64,000 bases of DNA from Aelia acuminata (lineage: Eukaryota > Arthropoda > Insecta > Hemiptera > Pentatomidae), in the NCBI GenBank assembly GCA_911387785.2, contig OU426979.1:76583533-76647532 (forward strand). Direction: 5' to 3'. The notes under the pieces are model-generated. The model saw only the letters and a list, made by a program, of their open reading frames with translations, was not told the origin of the DNA and did no database searches. The first letter of the stretch is position 1; each line of letters opens with the position of its first letter. A program made the translations under genes and the position numbers. Shown in pieces: positions 1 to 12,183 of the stretch.

Positions 1-1001
1 AGAACGGCTTTAATTGTAAACAATGGTCTGTCATTAAAGGCGTACTCCGCATTCGTGGGCTCAACATGTTCTTTGAGTTGACGGAATATTTTTCATTTTT
101 CTCTTACATATGTTTACTTGATTTTTTCCATATTTCATATTTAGCTCTTCCTTATTTTTAGTCGAAACGAGAGACAGATAATTTCTCTATACAAACAAAT
201 ATAAAGGTACTTAATAGGAAAACAAAAAAGGTCCCTTCCCCGTTTTAGCCCACTCAGAACATTTCAATAATGATAAAGCTCACCTGATATTAAAGATGAC
301 TGGATTTTGATTAAAAATGATTAATTTAATCAAAATCATTAAAGCTGTTTTTGAGATATTCGAAAAAAATGGAAAAAAAAGTTATGAAATAAAGAGCCCC
401 CTGCGTTTGACCGATTTTGATGACATTTTGGCTGTCACATCGTGAGCATATACATACACCAATTATACAGTCTGATCAAAATCATTACAGCCGTTGTTGA
501 GTAAATAAAAAAAACAAGTGAACATAAGACAAAGTTTATTAAATAAACTACCCCCTCCGTTTCACCAATTTTGATGAAATTTCGGCTGTCGCATTGCGGG
601 CATATTCATATATCAAATACCCAGTTTCATCAAAATCATTGAAGCAGTTTTTAAGTAAAAAAAAAAAAACACAAGAAAGTGAGACAAAATTTATTAAGTA
701 AAGTGCCCCCTCCAATTGATAAATTTTGACTGTTATATCGTGGGCACATATACACATCAAATATCAAGTTTAATCTAATTAGAGCCCTTTTTGAGAAAAT
801 CGAAAAAAAACGTAAAAATTGAACAAAATTCTTTTAAAAAAATATCCCCCCCAATAGGCCAGTTTTGATGAAATTTTTGCTGTCACATCGCAGGCATATT
901 CATACACCAAATACCCAATTCGAGGTTCGTACGATTTATAGTTTTTGAGCTAGTCTGTTCACACAAACACACACACAAACACACAAACACACACACACAC
1001 A

Positions 1002-1056
<55 letters not shown>

Positions 1057-1190
1057 ACCATTTCGCGGAACTTAATTATTTGGACTCAGGGGACTCCAAA
1101 ACGTGTATTTCCGTTGAAAACTGGAATTTGACATTTTTCACGATCGCAATACTTTCCTTACTATATATTTCATACTATATAGTAAAAAAT
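1..1190 (-). repeat. Dispersed repeat family R, copy A (cut by window edge)
   Basis: This is one of six related copies in the window (others near 36.0, 38.6, 45.7, 58.9 and 62.5 kb). It begins inside the element with the same text as 38940 onward (agaacggctttaatt, then gtcattaaaggcgtactccgc) and ends near 1185 in the inverse of the left end at 62517. Inside, about four diverged units spaced 146-154 bp share a core like atcaaaatcatt followed by a CCCCCTCC block. A CA tract sits between these units and the terminal block (cacgatcgcaatactttcc). No coding capacity is visible, so it looks like a non-autonomous element. Both ends of full copies carry CTTTCACTTACC in inverted orientation, which suggests terminal inverted repeats, but the class is not settled. 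Confidence 0.8.
957..1051. repeat. CA microsatellite inside repeat copy A
   Basis: About 95 bp of slightly interrupted (CA)n with a few AAAC interruptions. It occupies the same place relative to flanking repeat sequence (gctagtctgttcacac on one side, agaccatttcgcgg on the other) as the tracts in the other family R copies. Confidence 0.95.
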
Positions 1191-2958
1191 TAAATTAAAA
1201 CAATACATTCGTTGGCAACTCGTCCATAATGTTATTTATCATAAAGAAATTCTTGACAATATTTATTTTGTGAATGTTGTTTAAGATGTCAATACCTAAG
1301 ATCCTCATTCAATACTCATACTGCAAAAAAAAGAATTGGGAAACTAAGATGATTGATCAATGGAGGTGTGAATTACCCTAAAATCATTGATCGAAGCTTG
1401 AATTTATAAATCCTCTTAGATCACACTTGGTTATTTCATGATAGATAAAATTTAAAAAAGTAGCTAAGTGTAAAAAAATCGTCGGCCAGGCTGGTAAAAT
1501 TTTCGTCTAGGGGGCAGGTAAGCAAAATTCTTATGCCTAGAGGAGGCTTTACGATGGAAAATGGTGTACGAGAAGAATGGGGCTGGAATTAAACTTTTAC
1601 TTTTGCAGAGAACCCTTTAAGTGTCACAAATGAGTCATTGAATCATTCAAGAACCAGGTTCTAAAAAGAGCCAAGAGCCATGAGATGAATGATGTTAAAC
1701 GGAACTGACCTATGCTGGAGAACGGAATGGAAACAGAACGAATGCATAAACAATTTAACCCTGATTAATCACATCATTAGCAAGAGATGAATACATCACA
1801 GAACGCTTCGTAAGGGTTGAGATCCCATCTGGCCTTCTCGATACCAACTTCTATTTTTATATTAAATACTACTTGGCCCAGGAGCGGTGGATTATTCATT
1901 TAAATATATTAGCGACATATAATAACATTTTAGTTCTACTAGAATAATATAGGAAGCCTACTCAGGCGTGTGCAGACAATGATGGTTATAAACCAAATCT
2001 ATTAATACTGTCTGGAAATCCCTAGTCGCAAATCTCTTTGAACTACTTCCTGGCGAAGCCACTCTTCCAATTCTTTTGTTAGTGATTTCATCACAAAATA
2101 ATGAGCCAAACTCAATGATAAGGTTATCACTCTACTAGCGTCGCTTGTCGACAAATTGGCGCCTAATTAATCAAATATTTTGCAACATCTATAATCCATT
2201 CCAAAAACCGGTCACTGAGATTTTCACAAGCAAGGTTTCATAATTCGCTTCTTCGAAATACCTCCCATCTGATTGTAATCTTTTGGTGAATAATCTACTT
2301 ATTTATAGAGTTGTAAATAATTAGCGAATAAAATTTAGACGGTAAATACAAGAAATAAAAGATTTGAAATAGTTCCGTAAATAAACGAAAAGAAATAAAA
2401 AAAAAAACAACTTCCAGAACTAAACAACGGATGGTCTCCATTCAAACAATTTTCTGGCGTTCGGCCAGTAAGAAGGTAGGTACAATTGGAATCATGACTC
2501 TCTTTCCCTGAGCGATTTTTGAAAACTATATCATAGACAATAATTTTATCGAGCACCAATTGCACATGACAATCAAAATTAAATAGTCATTATTTGAGGA
2601 TTCGATAGACTTGAATGAAAAAATAATTAATAAGTATTTAGGGGAACAGATATATTTGCGGATGATTTAAAGTGTACTCTTTCTTTTTTGTCTATTAATA
2701 GGAACCAATGTGATATTTACAGACGCCAATTAAAGACTAAAGTGAATTGTATAAACGAACTAACAATTATCTATCATTTAACAGTATATATACTTTACCG
2801 GTTTAAAAATAAATAAAATTTCCACAATTAAAAGGTGAAAAACTATTAAAAAATTATTATTATCCTAAACTCTAGAATAAAGTAGTTTGAATAAAGTTTT
2901 ACCTTAAATGTCAAATTTAGTTAAGTTAAATTGAGCTCGTTTATGCTTTTAAATTAAA
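1191..2958. other. AT-rich stretch without a recognised gene
   Basis: No homology is recognised. Short frames are broken by frequent stops. A plus-strand AG/GT pair (tcgtctag, then GGGGCAG before gtaagc near 1510) resembles splice sites but leaves only a few bases between them. Nothing here is annotated. Confidence 0.5.
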
Positions 2959-3686
2959 CTTTGTCAAGACAAAGTACGATATCTTGGATTTATATTTGAC
3001 AGAACGATGACTTGGGGCCCTCATGTAAAAATGAACAGACAGACATTGAACAAGCGATTGAAAATACTTTACTCACTATTTTCAAAATTGAAAATCAGAC
3101 AGAAATGTAATAAACACACATTTACTGAAACCCTTATGGACCTACGGCTCACAGATTTATGGTTCAGCGAAAAAGACACAAAAACTAAAATCCTTTCAAT
3201 CCAAAATTTTACGACTAACAACGAACGCTCCTTTGTACGTTAGTAACAAATCGCTATATATCGACTTACAACTATCCACTTTCGACGAACAAGTAAGAAC
3301 CCTCTATTTTAGCTTTAATATCAAATTGCACTCACATAACAGCAGACTTATTAATGACATGGCCACGACTGACATGCCTTTTAAAAGGCAACTGAAAAGG
3401 GGTTGGATGAGAGAGCTCCTCTTCTGAAACAAAACCGGGATGATGTGCTAATTGGCAATATCTTCCCTCATTCTTTGAATGCCAAAACACAGCAGTTTAC
3501 ATCTCATTTGATGATGTCGCTTAGTTGGGGACAGGTGCAAATAATGACTGAAGTGAGAAAAACAAAACAACTTTAGATGTGAGATTGGTTTATACTTATT
3601 TGATTTGTTATTAGCAATTTTATTAACATTTCCTTAGGTAATTTATCTTATCCAGGCATTTAAATGTTTTAAAAAAAAAAAAAATT
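2959..3686 (+). pseudogene. Jockey-type LINE, 3' fragment of reverse transcriptase ORF2
   Basis: A plus-strand frame from about 2965 reads YLGFIFDRTMTWGPHVKM and continues to 3243. It then shifts frame at about 3235 and continues as YVSNKSLYIDL to the end RQLKRGWMRELLF at 3427. These are the hallmarks of the region after the RT palm in Jockey-clade elements (YLG....TW..H, then LKR.W.RDLL). The same TWGPHVKM motif occurs in the larger element at 39.7-43.3 kb, so they are probably one family. An A-rich tail at 3672-3685 marks the 3' end. The copy is 5'-truncated and frameshifted, so it is dead. Confidence 0.8.
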
Positions 3687-5321
3687 AAAGAAAAATTGCC
3701 TAAAGTGCATTTTTAAATCATATAAAAAGTCAAAAAATAAATTAATAAATGTAAGATTTATTATATACCTAATGTATAATTTATATTATGAAAAAATAAA
3801 ATGCATCTTTTATCACACTTACATTGACCAGAATCTTAAACTCATATCTAATCATTGGAATCCAAAATTATCAAATAGCTTTACTAATCTCCTACAAATA
3901 ATTCAATGATGACATTAACGTGACTTATTCTAGTGCTGGGTAAAGTAAGAAACACAGTTTTGTATTTTCTTCTCAAATATTTTTTCCTCAGAAATAATTA
4001 TATTCTTTCTAAAACCTAACTTCCCTAGGACCTCAGGGAAGTGAAATAAAAAAATTATCATTATTTATTTATTTTATTATTTTTACAGAATACTATAATA
4101 CTTTAATAATTACAAAAACTAATTATATTTCTTAAAAATATATTAAATGCAAATTTCATTACAAATAGAAATATTTAAACAAATCACTAATATCAAAGCT
4201 AGACTCTGTTGCAATAGTTCAGTAAAAACCAAACAGTGACCAAGTTGGTGCATTCACCTGGTGTTAAGTAAATAAAATCTGTTTGCACAGATACTCAACA
4301 AGCTTATACAATACAAATAATGAGCCTACACAGCGTATTATTTGGACAAGCTGATGTAATTTGCTGTATTACATACAATATGTATACTAGACGATTCACA
4401 CGTATTTGCGATTTGTGGTAGTGGTGTTTGTATGTTTTGCTAAATTGTGACGTAATGTTTGATTCGCGTTGGGCGTTTAAACAAGGCACTTTTTACGTAT
4501 TACTTAGAGATGTAATACCAACGTTTAAATGAAATTGCGATTAAAACATTTCGTGAAAAGTAAAAAAAATTCTATTTGTAAGTAACTAGTAATAAGTAGT
4601 AGAAGGAAGTATCTATGAAAAAAAATATTAAAAAATTCATAAATTCAAAGAGTTACTTACTTATACTTAATTTTTTAGGTTTTCAAATTAATATATAATT
4701 TAATATAAGTTTTTTTAATACATATATTAAAGTCCTAATGAATTTCACTTGATACCTTCGCTATACTTTTCCCTGATTTTTTTCATGAATAATTATTCTA
4801 CTTTTTGATTGAAAGTATATCCGGATTGACTGGAGACGAAATCTCTTCCAGGAACACAATATGATAATAATCTAAACGTTTTGACTCGTCGGATTAACAA
4901 CAAATTAGAACCCGTGTTGCTAATCTGCAAAAAAAAAAAAAATGTCAATGTTCAGCGAAAATTTATTAGCAAGAGAAAGCGGATAGAAAGCTGATTAACG
5001 TAAAAAAAAATAAAGAGTATTAAGTCGATCTCGGAGCGCCTCTATTGGTTGATTGACATCTGCTTCAGACATTTAGCTATGCAAATGCGGTATGATTTAT
5101 TTTTTACATGATTAATCCATTTTCTACATTTTATACTTCCCTTATGTAATGTAATGGATTCATACATACTTGAAAGAGTACCATCCACTAATTTCTACGT
5201 TAATAGTATCCTGTCATTTCTCCTCCCCCCCCCCCCACCAACACACACGAGCAATTTTTTCTCTGAAGAAATATTACAGATGTTTAAATAATATATGTAT
5301 AAAAAGTCAGATTAACTTTTG
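3687..5321. other. AT-rich stretch, nothing recognised
   Basis: Very AT-rich with homopolymer A and T runs and a C run near 5225. A small GC-richer patch near 5030-5090 contains attggttgattg and atgcaaat (CCAAT-like and octamer-like words) but no adjoining coding sequence was found. Confidence 0.5.
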
Positions 5322-5720
5322 TTAAAACCAAAAAAAAAAAAAGTATCTAGAATGAAATAAAAAAATATTATCGTCAATAATTAAGTAAAAATATATGGCA
5401 TATATAGTCAAGAAGTTCCTCATCGTCTTTACATTTCTTAAAATTACAAAAGTAAAATCAACCAGTGCATGGTCATGAATGAAATAAATCTGATTTATAA
5501 CAAAAAATAAAGCATAAATGTCTCTATTAGAAAGAACTGTATGAATAACACGATTGGTTTTAACAGACATAAATATAATTAAAAAAGAGAAGATTATGAA
5601 GATATTCATAATAACTAAAGTACAGGTAATTTCATTTCCTCTAATTTTAAAAAGTTTTACGAAATTGCATAAAATTATTGTATTGTTCTCATTTGTTTTT
5701 TCGGAGGTCAAGGCAGCCAT
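5322..5720 (-). CDS. Unrecognised hydrophobic open frame
   Basis: An ATG-started minus-strand frame of 132 codons (begins MAALTSEKTNEN). The same frame is open upstream to 5822 using a non-ATG start. It contains stretches rich in F, I, L and V that could be one or two membrane segments (for example IMNIFIIFSFLIIFMSV). That bias also follows simply from a T-rich strand, and the C-terminus (YFFFFWF) lies in a homopolymer-like tract. No family is recognised and no splice context is convincing. It is the longest non-transposon open frame in the window. It may be a chance frame or an exon of a receptor-like gene; I favour chance. Confidence 0.2.
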   Translation of the reverse strand: MAALTSEKTNENNTIILCNFVKLFKIRGNEITCTLVIMNIFIIFSFLIIFMSVKTNRVIHTVLSNRDIYALFFVINQIYFIHDHALVDFTFVILRNVKTMRNFLTIYAIYFYLIIDDNIFLFHSRYFFFFWF

Positions 5721-6469
5721 TTTGCGAAGTTCATAAAACTCTAAATCACTGTTAGGTTTCGAGTTTATGTCGTGTTGAATGTACTTTTTGAAATATATGC
5801 ACACATGCGTTACTGCTTGCACGTCAATTAAGAGAATTTAGGATTTATGAAGTAATGGAAGTAAGCCTAATGAAGAGGCTCTGAATATAGTAACAAGGGG
5901 TTCCTAATAGATATGGTCGGATCGTGAGAGTGAAAAATAATTTAATTTTGTTCCAAATTTATTATAAATTATAGTTAATTATACGAACTTACACTTTTTC
6001 TTAGGATGTAATTTATACTACAAAGATCATCTACTTATCCAAGATTTACTTATTTTCACGTATTTTTTTCATATTATATAACATCATTTATATTTTAAGA
6101 AAAAAAAATTGATGCTGATAAAGCCTTTGGAAGAGGCTTTGCTAATGATATTAGGATGATAGGAAAACTTTTCAAATAGAGAAGGTACAATTGAGGAAGA
6201 ATTTTTGCAGTGAAAAAAATTTTTATGTGGCAGGAAAAATCAAAAGGGTAGTTTCCAGAGAGTAGGAGTAACGCAAGATGGATGGTTCAACGATGTGAGG
6301 TCTATCTATTGTTTCTGTTAAAACAGAATAATTTCTGCTTTAGGATTCTTAAAACAAGTACAACAAGCGAAAATGCTTTATGAATAATTAATATGAAGCA
6401 GCCCATTGACATCACTTCAATAATCAATTTATTTTAGTCCCACACTCTGTCTTCTTTTAAGGCGCCAAG

Positions 6470-6680
6470 GAGAATTGTATGGCATAAAGATGGAATATTT
6501 CTGGTCAAATTTTTAAACGAAATAAATGGGGGACTCTGGTCCGGTAAATGTAATGGAATATTCTGGTTTACCGATGACTCGTTGAGTAGAGATCAGGTGT
6601 GAATAGATATTTGTGGTTTACTTGAAGAATCAAAGCTCAACTCTAATAATGGTAATGTAAATGAGCTTTTGTAAAAAATT
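6470..6680 (+). pseudogene. Possible LINE RNase H scrap
   Basis: The plus-strand text around 6555-6590 reads FWFTDDSLSRDQ. This resembles the first catalytic block (WFTDGS) of the RNase H domain carried by I/R1-type non-LTR elements. Flanking frames are interrupted, and only this short motif supports the call. Confidence 0.25.
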
Positions 6681-7222
6681 GGGAGTGGGGCCCCTGTCCT
6701 GTAAATGGCCAAGTCTGTTTAGTCGATTAAGTTTTTAATCAATATTGGGATGATTATTAGCCGGTGATGATTATTATTTTTTATTATTATTATTAAGCGG
6801 CTAATAAGTGAATCAAAACATTTTTATCCCAGGGTTGATCAAAAACTTAACCGCGTAAACAGGTCTATTTATTCCATCCATTGTAATCACTCTGATGGTC
6901 AAATAACGAAGGGACGTTTGGATCCAAACTTTGTTCCAAAAATAGGCCTTTAATGACCTCCGACACCACGGCAGCTTTATGTCGCCTAGTCTTGTAAAAT
7001 ATTCTGATGAAATCAAATTTTAAAAATCGATAGATACTTAATATTTGTTTTTTTGGTGAGGGAGACAGTAAACCTTTTAAAACCTTTCATATTAATCATT
7101 TGTAAACACAACTTTTCAATATGGGATTAATATTTCCCGGCGAAAAAAATAAGAATAAAAAAGGTATCATAGGTTTTCCCCACCATTCATCAGCGCAACC
7201 CAAGCGCTAAAGAGATTATAAA

Positions 7223-7357
7223 ATGGAAGGATCACGAGAAAAGGGCCTGGGGCGATGGAGTCAAGTGTTTGCGCTCTTAGCTGCCGTGTTTATGCTGATG
7301 CGCTATCTGGGTTATCAGCTGTTTGTGTGTAGACAGGGATTGTTTGGCCCCTGTTGA
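7223..7357 (+). CDS. Candidate 44-residue small ORF with hydrophobic segment
   Basis: ATG in good context (ataaaATGG) opens 44 codons ending in TGA at 7355-7357. The peptide starts MEGSREKGLGRW and then has a hydrophobic stretch (VFALLAAVFMLMRYLGY), so it would resemble a small single-pass membrane peptide. The segment 7180-7400 is clearly more GC-rich than its surroundings, which is why it stands out. The opposite strand is also partly open, with an acceptor-like tract (ttataatctctttag) at 7210-7230. Function unknown; it may be chance. Confidence 0.25.
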   Translation: MEGSREKGLGRWSQVFALLAAVFMLMRYLGYQLFVCRQGLFGPC

Positions 7358-8169
7358 AGATAACGCCTTCCAAGCAGCACAAGGATAGCTGTCGCATATA
7401 GCATCTGCTATTTTTGTGGGGAAAACATTCTTGCAGTAATTCAAGACGAGGGAGAAGGTACCGATGGTATAGTATCGACAGTTATACGGTACGTATTATG
7501 AAACCGGGTATCAAGAAATTTCGGTCAAATGCCAGGAGGGTAAATCAAATTCTCATCTGTGAATCACCGATTAGAAACTCCGAGTATTCAAAACAGGATA
7601 TCATTTTCAAAACAGCAGTAGATCATCGAGATTACTACTCAATTGGAATAGCATGCATTCTAAATCTGAATTTTTAAAACAGTTGGGGAGAGTGGGGGAC
7701 AATGAGACCTTTTTATTCAAATTGGCACAAATAATAGAAAAAGAGTAGCTGGAGTTCTGAAATTTATATAGTAGCTCTTACTACAATCGACCTCTGTTCA
7801 GTAGATATGAAATCTAAAAACGTTTCGCACAAAAATATTTATTTTCATAAAATCTAAAGAAGGTTTTTTGTCTCAGTGACCCCACTACAGGGAACAATGA
7901 GACATTGCTCACGGAACAGACACGTGAGACAACCATATTAAAACTAATTATCTTAATAAAATTATCCCACATATATTATTTCACAAAGCGTTAAAATCGG
8001 TTTTTCATGAATTACAAGGTCCTACTGAGCTCAAATGCCACGAATGTGGTATCGTTGGATTCAGAATTTCACGGAGCTTTTGCGATTTGCATTCTCAGTT
8101 TTTAATTTTTTGGTCCAAAATGAAAAATCGACCTAAAAATACTGATTCAACAGATCGAAACGAATCGAA

Positions 8170-9070
8170 TTGGGTTTTATTGATTGCGATACGAGCATTA
8201 AGACCCAGTTTAGTTCATTAGAACTATGCTGGAGTTTGTGTTTTAAAGCCCTAAAACCTACCATTTTGAGATAACGCCTGGGTTATGCCCTTCCGTCGTA
8301 CATGGTCAACTACTTATTACGTTACAGCAAATGATAGGTCGTGTCGTGCTTAGGTTCTATAAATGTTGTTTCGTCTGATTTAGACTTGATTGTAGCGTTG
8401 GAAAATTGCACTCTCACATTTAGCAATTACAGTATACTCCCACTTTACCGGTTCCCGTTTAACCGACTCTTCGGATAAACCGACGGACGCTGTAAAAAAA
8501 AAGATAAATCCTCATAGGATAAATCATTCTCCGTATCCTCCATTCATTTCATTAAAAAAATTAAAAAAAAATTAATAACAAATAGTTTCCTATATTTTGA
8601 CAAGACAGACGAAATGACATTAAGGTGCGTAAAACGAAAAAAAATAAAAGCTTTATGAAAACTTGATTGATAGTGTAAATTTTCGTAAATTATTAAAATA
8701 AAATTGGCCCAAAAAATTGTCTTTAATTAATATCTATAAAGCCTTAGTAAAATAGGTTGTATGTTGTATTTGGGTTTTATCGAAAAATCTATTAATGGTG
8801 ATTCATACTAACTTAGTGATTCATTAGAACTTTGGTTTTATCAATTTATCTTTTTTATAGCGAGAATATTAGAAAACTAAAGTATCGAAATAAGAAAAAT
8901 GCATTTATGCGGCTTAATGACTCATACAGGTTCCAACGTATATGGGCCAGGCGTTTTAAATCTCTAAAACTTATTGTTTTTATGTAAAGGCATGGATTAG
9001 GCCCCTCAGCTTCACGGGCTACTTATTGTTTTGTTGCCTCTCTATGAATAGAAAACTATTTCATGTCGTT
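8170..9070. repeat. Diverged direct duplication
   Basis: Blocks near 8195-8330 and 8800-9040 align in order (cattagaact, then gttttaaa..ctaaaac, then a ggattaggcc-like and a ctacttatt word). This suggests two old copies of an unclassified repeat. Between them, at 8431-8490, lies cagtatactcccactttacc followed by ccggttcccgtttaacc. That resembles a Tigger/pogo-type terminus preceded by TA, but no matching other end was found. Confidence 0.35.
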
Positions 9071-9732
9071 CTTACCACTTAAAAGACTACCTTCCTCTCC
9101 ATTGTCAGAAAGATAACCGTAAAAAACATCTTATGAACTGTTTTTGAAAAAACAAAATAAGTAGGGTAGTTAAAATGTAGAAAGATAAATTTCCAGGACT
9201 ACGCAATATTCTTAAGACTTCAGATTCATTTTAACATTAAATACTTGTTATCAATTAGTACTATAAAGCACTTTATAATATAATTGAATTTTCACATTCC
9301 GGATGAATGGTTTAATCGCTCAGTCAGATAAAGAAACAATGGTGCGAAAATCAAAGATGTTTCATTTCCTAATTTGTAGTAGCTTTAGAGAAGCGCGTGT
9401 TCACTTTCTGGCCCAAACACAATTTCCTTCTTGACATAGAGCACTAGATTTCAGAATTTCACATAACTAAAATCAAGCTGGATGGGTAAAGTAAAGGTTA
9501 ATTATGAATAATTAAATTTAATTTAGAGAGAAAGGTTATAAAAAGTAGTATCTCCCATTCTCTGCAGCCAGAGTGTCAATTAATTTGTGTTTTTTTTTTT
9601 TTTTTATGTCCTCAAAGTGTGCGAGAGAGTATATTTATATAATTGAAAAAGCCATAACTTGGAGCAACGACAGTTTTCCCCCATTTTGAGGGTTTCTCAG
9701 TTGAAATTCACGTGGCTCTTCTAACTCTCCAG

Positions 9733-9765
9733 GGGGCACCACGAGAAGGTAAATATGGCCGAAGA
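9733..9765 (+). other. Candidate 33-nt coding exon
   Basis: A strong acceptor (tggctcttctaactctccag) precedes 33 nt that are open in phase 0 (GAPREGKYGRR) and end at a consensus donor (AGA, then gtaagt). An alternative donor (GAAG, then gtaaat) would give 16 nt. Surrounding DNA at 9690-9860 is GC-rich with a second very strong pyrimidine tract and AG at 9815-9853. No homology is recognised and no partner exon was identified on this strand. Confidence 0.25.
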
Positions 9766-9969
9766 GTAAGTAGGGCACTTGTGCTTGATTATCTCACGTG
9801 GGGGAGAGACTTCCGCCTTCGTCTCCCTTTTCATGTCCCCCTTTACTCCATAGGTGTTACTCTTTCCAAAATAACGCTATACTTTATCAAACTATCTATT
9901 TTTAAAAAAAATAATAATGAAAATGACGTCAAAAATAATAGAGGAATCAGTGCTTTTGATTTTTATTGA

Positions 9970-10755
9970 AAGAATATGGGAAAAAGGCATCCCGCGAATG
10001 TGTAAACATCATTTACTCATATTTTATTGATTTTATAATAATAAAATAGATCAAGTAGAAAATAAAATGATTAAAAATTAGACAACTATACTACTTTTTA
10101 TTTGGCATGGTTGCATAATTTTTAATAACTAACACTCACTCTGAGAAAAAATATCTCCCTTCACTTTATATTGATAACAATCGAATTCCGAATACGGGCA
10201 GATTAAAGCACTGACCTCCGAAAAAAGTATAGCATAGGGCGCGCAACTTAAACTGAAACAGAAAACCCCAAACAAAAGACTGAAACTAGTATATCCACTT
10301 GTTTTTCAAATCTACATTTAAACTGAGAGAGAAAATAAAAACATATACATACTTGCTTAGATCTATATCTACATACTCCTCACAGGTTCATGACAAGAAA
10401 GACTCACTAAAAAAAAATCGTCAAAGGTTCCTGTAAAGATTGCCATGATTCATAACCAAAACAACATAGTTGGTCACAACCAAACCCTACATACTCATCT
10501 TGACCAACCAACATTTGACCAATATAATTGATCCTCTAAAAACGTATTCATACTTAGAAGGACAAAATTACAATTTTCATTCACATTAACACTGAAGATT
10601 AAATAGAGAATAGTTACCTAAATAGGCTAAATTGATTTGACAACTCTATTAATTGCATCGAAGAAGAGAAGAGGGCTACTCTCCTTTCCTATGCTTTACA
10701 AGTAATGAAGGAGAAAATAACAAATAACTCTCCCGTTCTTGGATTAGTATCTTTA
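9970..10755. other. AT-rich stretch, nothing recognised
   Basis: No open frame or repeat that I can classify. Confidence 0.5.
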
Positions 10756-10880
10756 ATTTAAAAGGAAAGGAGCTCTCTCATCCAGCTCCTTTTAATTCGC
10801 TTTGTAATAAGCATGAGAGTCAAGGCCATATCTTTCATAAGTCTGTTGTTAGTCCGTTTATCATGCTGACGAGAATGGAG
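10756..10880 (-). pseudogene. Jockey-type LINE, C-terminal scrap of ORF2
   Basis: On the minus strand the text just before about 10760 reads RIKRSWMRELLSF, preceded in frame by MALTLMLITK and NNRLM. This is the same C-terminal block seen at 3390-3427 (RQLKRGWMRELLF). Only about 40 codons remain, so it is a dead fragment. Confidence 0.65.
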
Positions 10881-11118
10881 AGTTTTTGTAGTTTGGCGAG
10901 TTTTTTACTGCAAGGCGGTATTTATAGTTTAAAATGTTGAATTGAAAACATTACAGTCTTTGCATCTTTACATTTTTTTTTTTTTTTTTTTTTTTTTGCT
11001 GACATCGGTTTAAGTAGATGCAATCGATTGCAGATAGATAGTGTAGATATTGAAGGCTAAACAAATTTTCCTCTATCTACCACAAATAAGACGGGGTATA
11101 ATTGAAATAAGAGTTAAT

Positions 11119-11122
11119 TACC
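11119..11122. repeat. Target-site duplication, left copy (TACC)
   Basis: TACC directly precedes the left LTR and recurs at 17873-17876 directly after the right LTR. A 4-bp duplication is the size usual for gypsy-class integrases. Confidence 0.9.
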
Positions 11123-12121
11123 TGTTACGTTAAAAAAAAATATTAATTCGTTATAAATAAATAAAACAATCGTAACAAAAAAGGTGGTAGCTCAGTGGAG
11201 ACGGGCGGGTTCTTAAATGACTAGTGATTAAAAAAAATTGAAATAAATTAAGGGGCGCCACGCTATTTATTTTAAGGAAATAGCGAAAACCTAAAGCAAT
11301 CTGAACAAAAAAAAATAATTTAAATTTGATAAGTGAAGGTTACCTTAAAATCTCGGAGAGGGCTGTACATAAAATTCAATTTGCAATTTACACTTATGAT
11401 CTACTTAATGGTAAGTTAGAAAGAAATAGAACAAAACAAATTAAACTCAAATAAAAGAAACTTTTAATTAACACTATATTTACACTACGATATTAAAAAT
11501 AAAATTTACTCACAATTTCTGTAGTCAGGCCTGATCAAAATCTAACTCTATTCACACAACTAGAAACAATTTAAACTTATAACTATTCAATAAAAAAAAA
11601 GCAAGGTTTAACAAAGAAATTAAAAGAAAAATATCTCCAGTCTGTTCTCTTAACTCGCCTGTCTTCTCGTAGCTTTGTTGCCAGTAGCCACTCGGCTTGG
11701 CGATTCTCGTCACCGGAATCTCTCCCGTGAACGCCACTATTCTTCAAATATCTGATATTTAGCGGTATAGACCACAACTACGTTAATCACTAAAACAGTC
11801 TCATTTTATCATCACTCGTCGAACGCTAGCGAACATCTCCTGTATTTTCCTTCGTTGTTTCTCAAAAAAACAAATGCCTTAATAACAGCTGTTTTTCAAT
11901 TAATTACTTCGGTCCCGTCTCTTCTTTTAGAATAAAACATAATTATTTTTATAGCTAAATAAAAAAATATTATATCAATAAAAAAACTAATACAAAGCTT
12001 TTAAAACAACACATATTTTAATTATATACAAAAATATATTAAGCCCTCTTCGATTATTACTTATTGAGTTTTATTAAATAAAAAAAAAAATTTTTTTTTT
12101 GTTTATTTATTTTTCGTTACA
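11123..12121 (-). repeat. 3' LTR of the gypsy-class element
   Basis: 999 bp, beginning TGTTACG and ending CGTTACA on the plus strand, so it has TG..CA ends and a near-perfect 7-bp inverted terminus. It differs from the other LTR near 11149 (C/G), near 11734 (C/A) and at two bases near 11750. The short frames read through it (for example 11552-11777 minus) are repeated in the other LTR and are not genes. Confidence 0.97.
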
Positions 12122-12123
12122 AA

Positions 12124-12136
12124 CTCTCCCCCTCCC
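12124..12136 (-). other. Polypurine tract
   Basis: On the minus strand GGGAGGGGGAGAG lies two bases from the 3' LTR start. This is the position expected for the plus-strand DNA priming site of an LTR retroelement. Confidence 0.85.
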
Positions 12137-12183
12137 TACCAAAAAATTTTTTTTTTTTTTTTTTAATGCTTGAATCTTAAGTC

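Noticed and set aside
4240..4330. Donor-like CACCAG, gtgaat on the minus strand with an open stretch upstream
   Set aside because: The open stretch is AT-driven, the acceptor is unclear and all phases soon reach stops.
5030..5095. Octamer and CCAAT words suggesting a histone-type promoter
   Set aside because: No histone or other coding sequence follows on either strand within a plausible distance.
11552..11777. Two short minus-strand frames, repeated at 17303-17528
   Set aside because: They lie wholly in the LTRs, differ only by LTR substitutions, and have no recognised product.
12141..12183. Possible env gene after pol
   Set aside because: Only about 60 bp, mostly homopolymer, lie between pol and the PPT/LTR, so there is no room for a third ORF.
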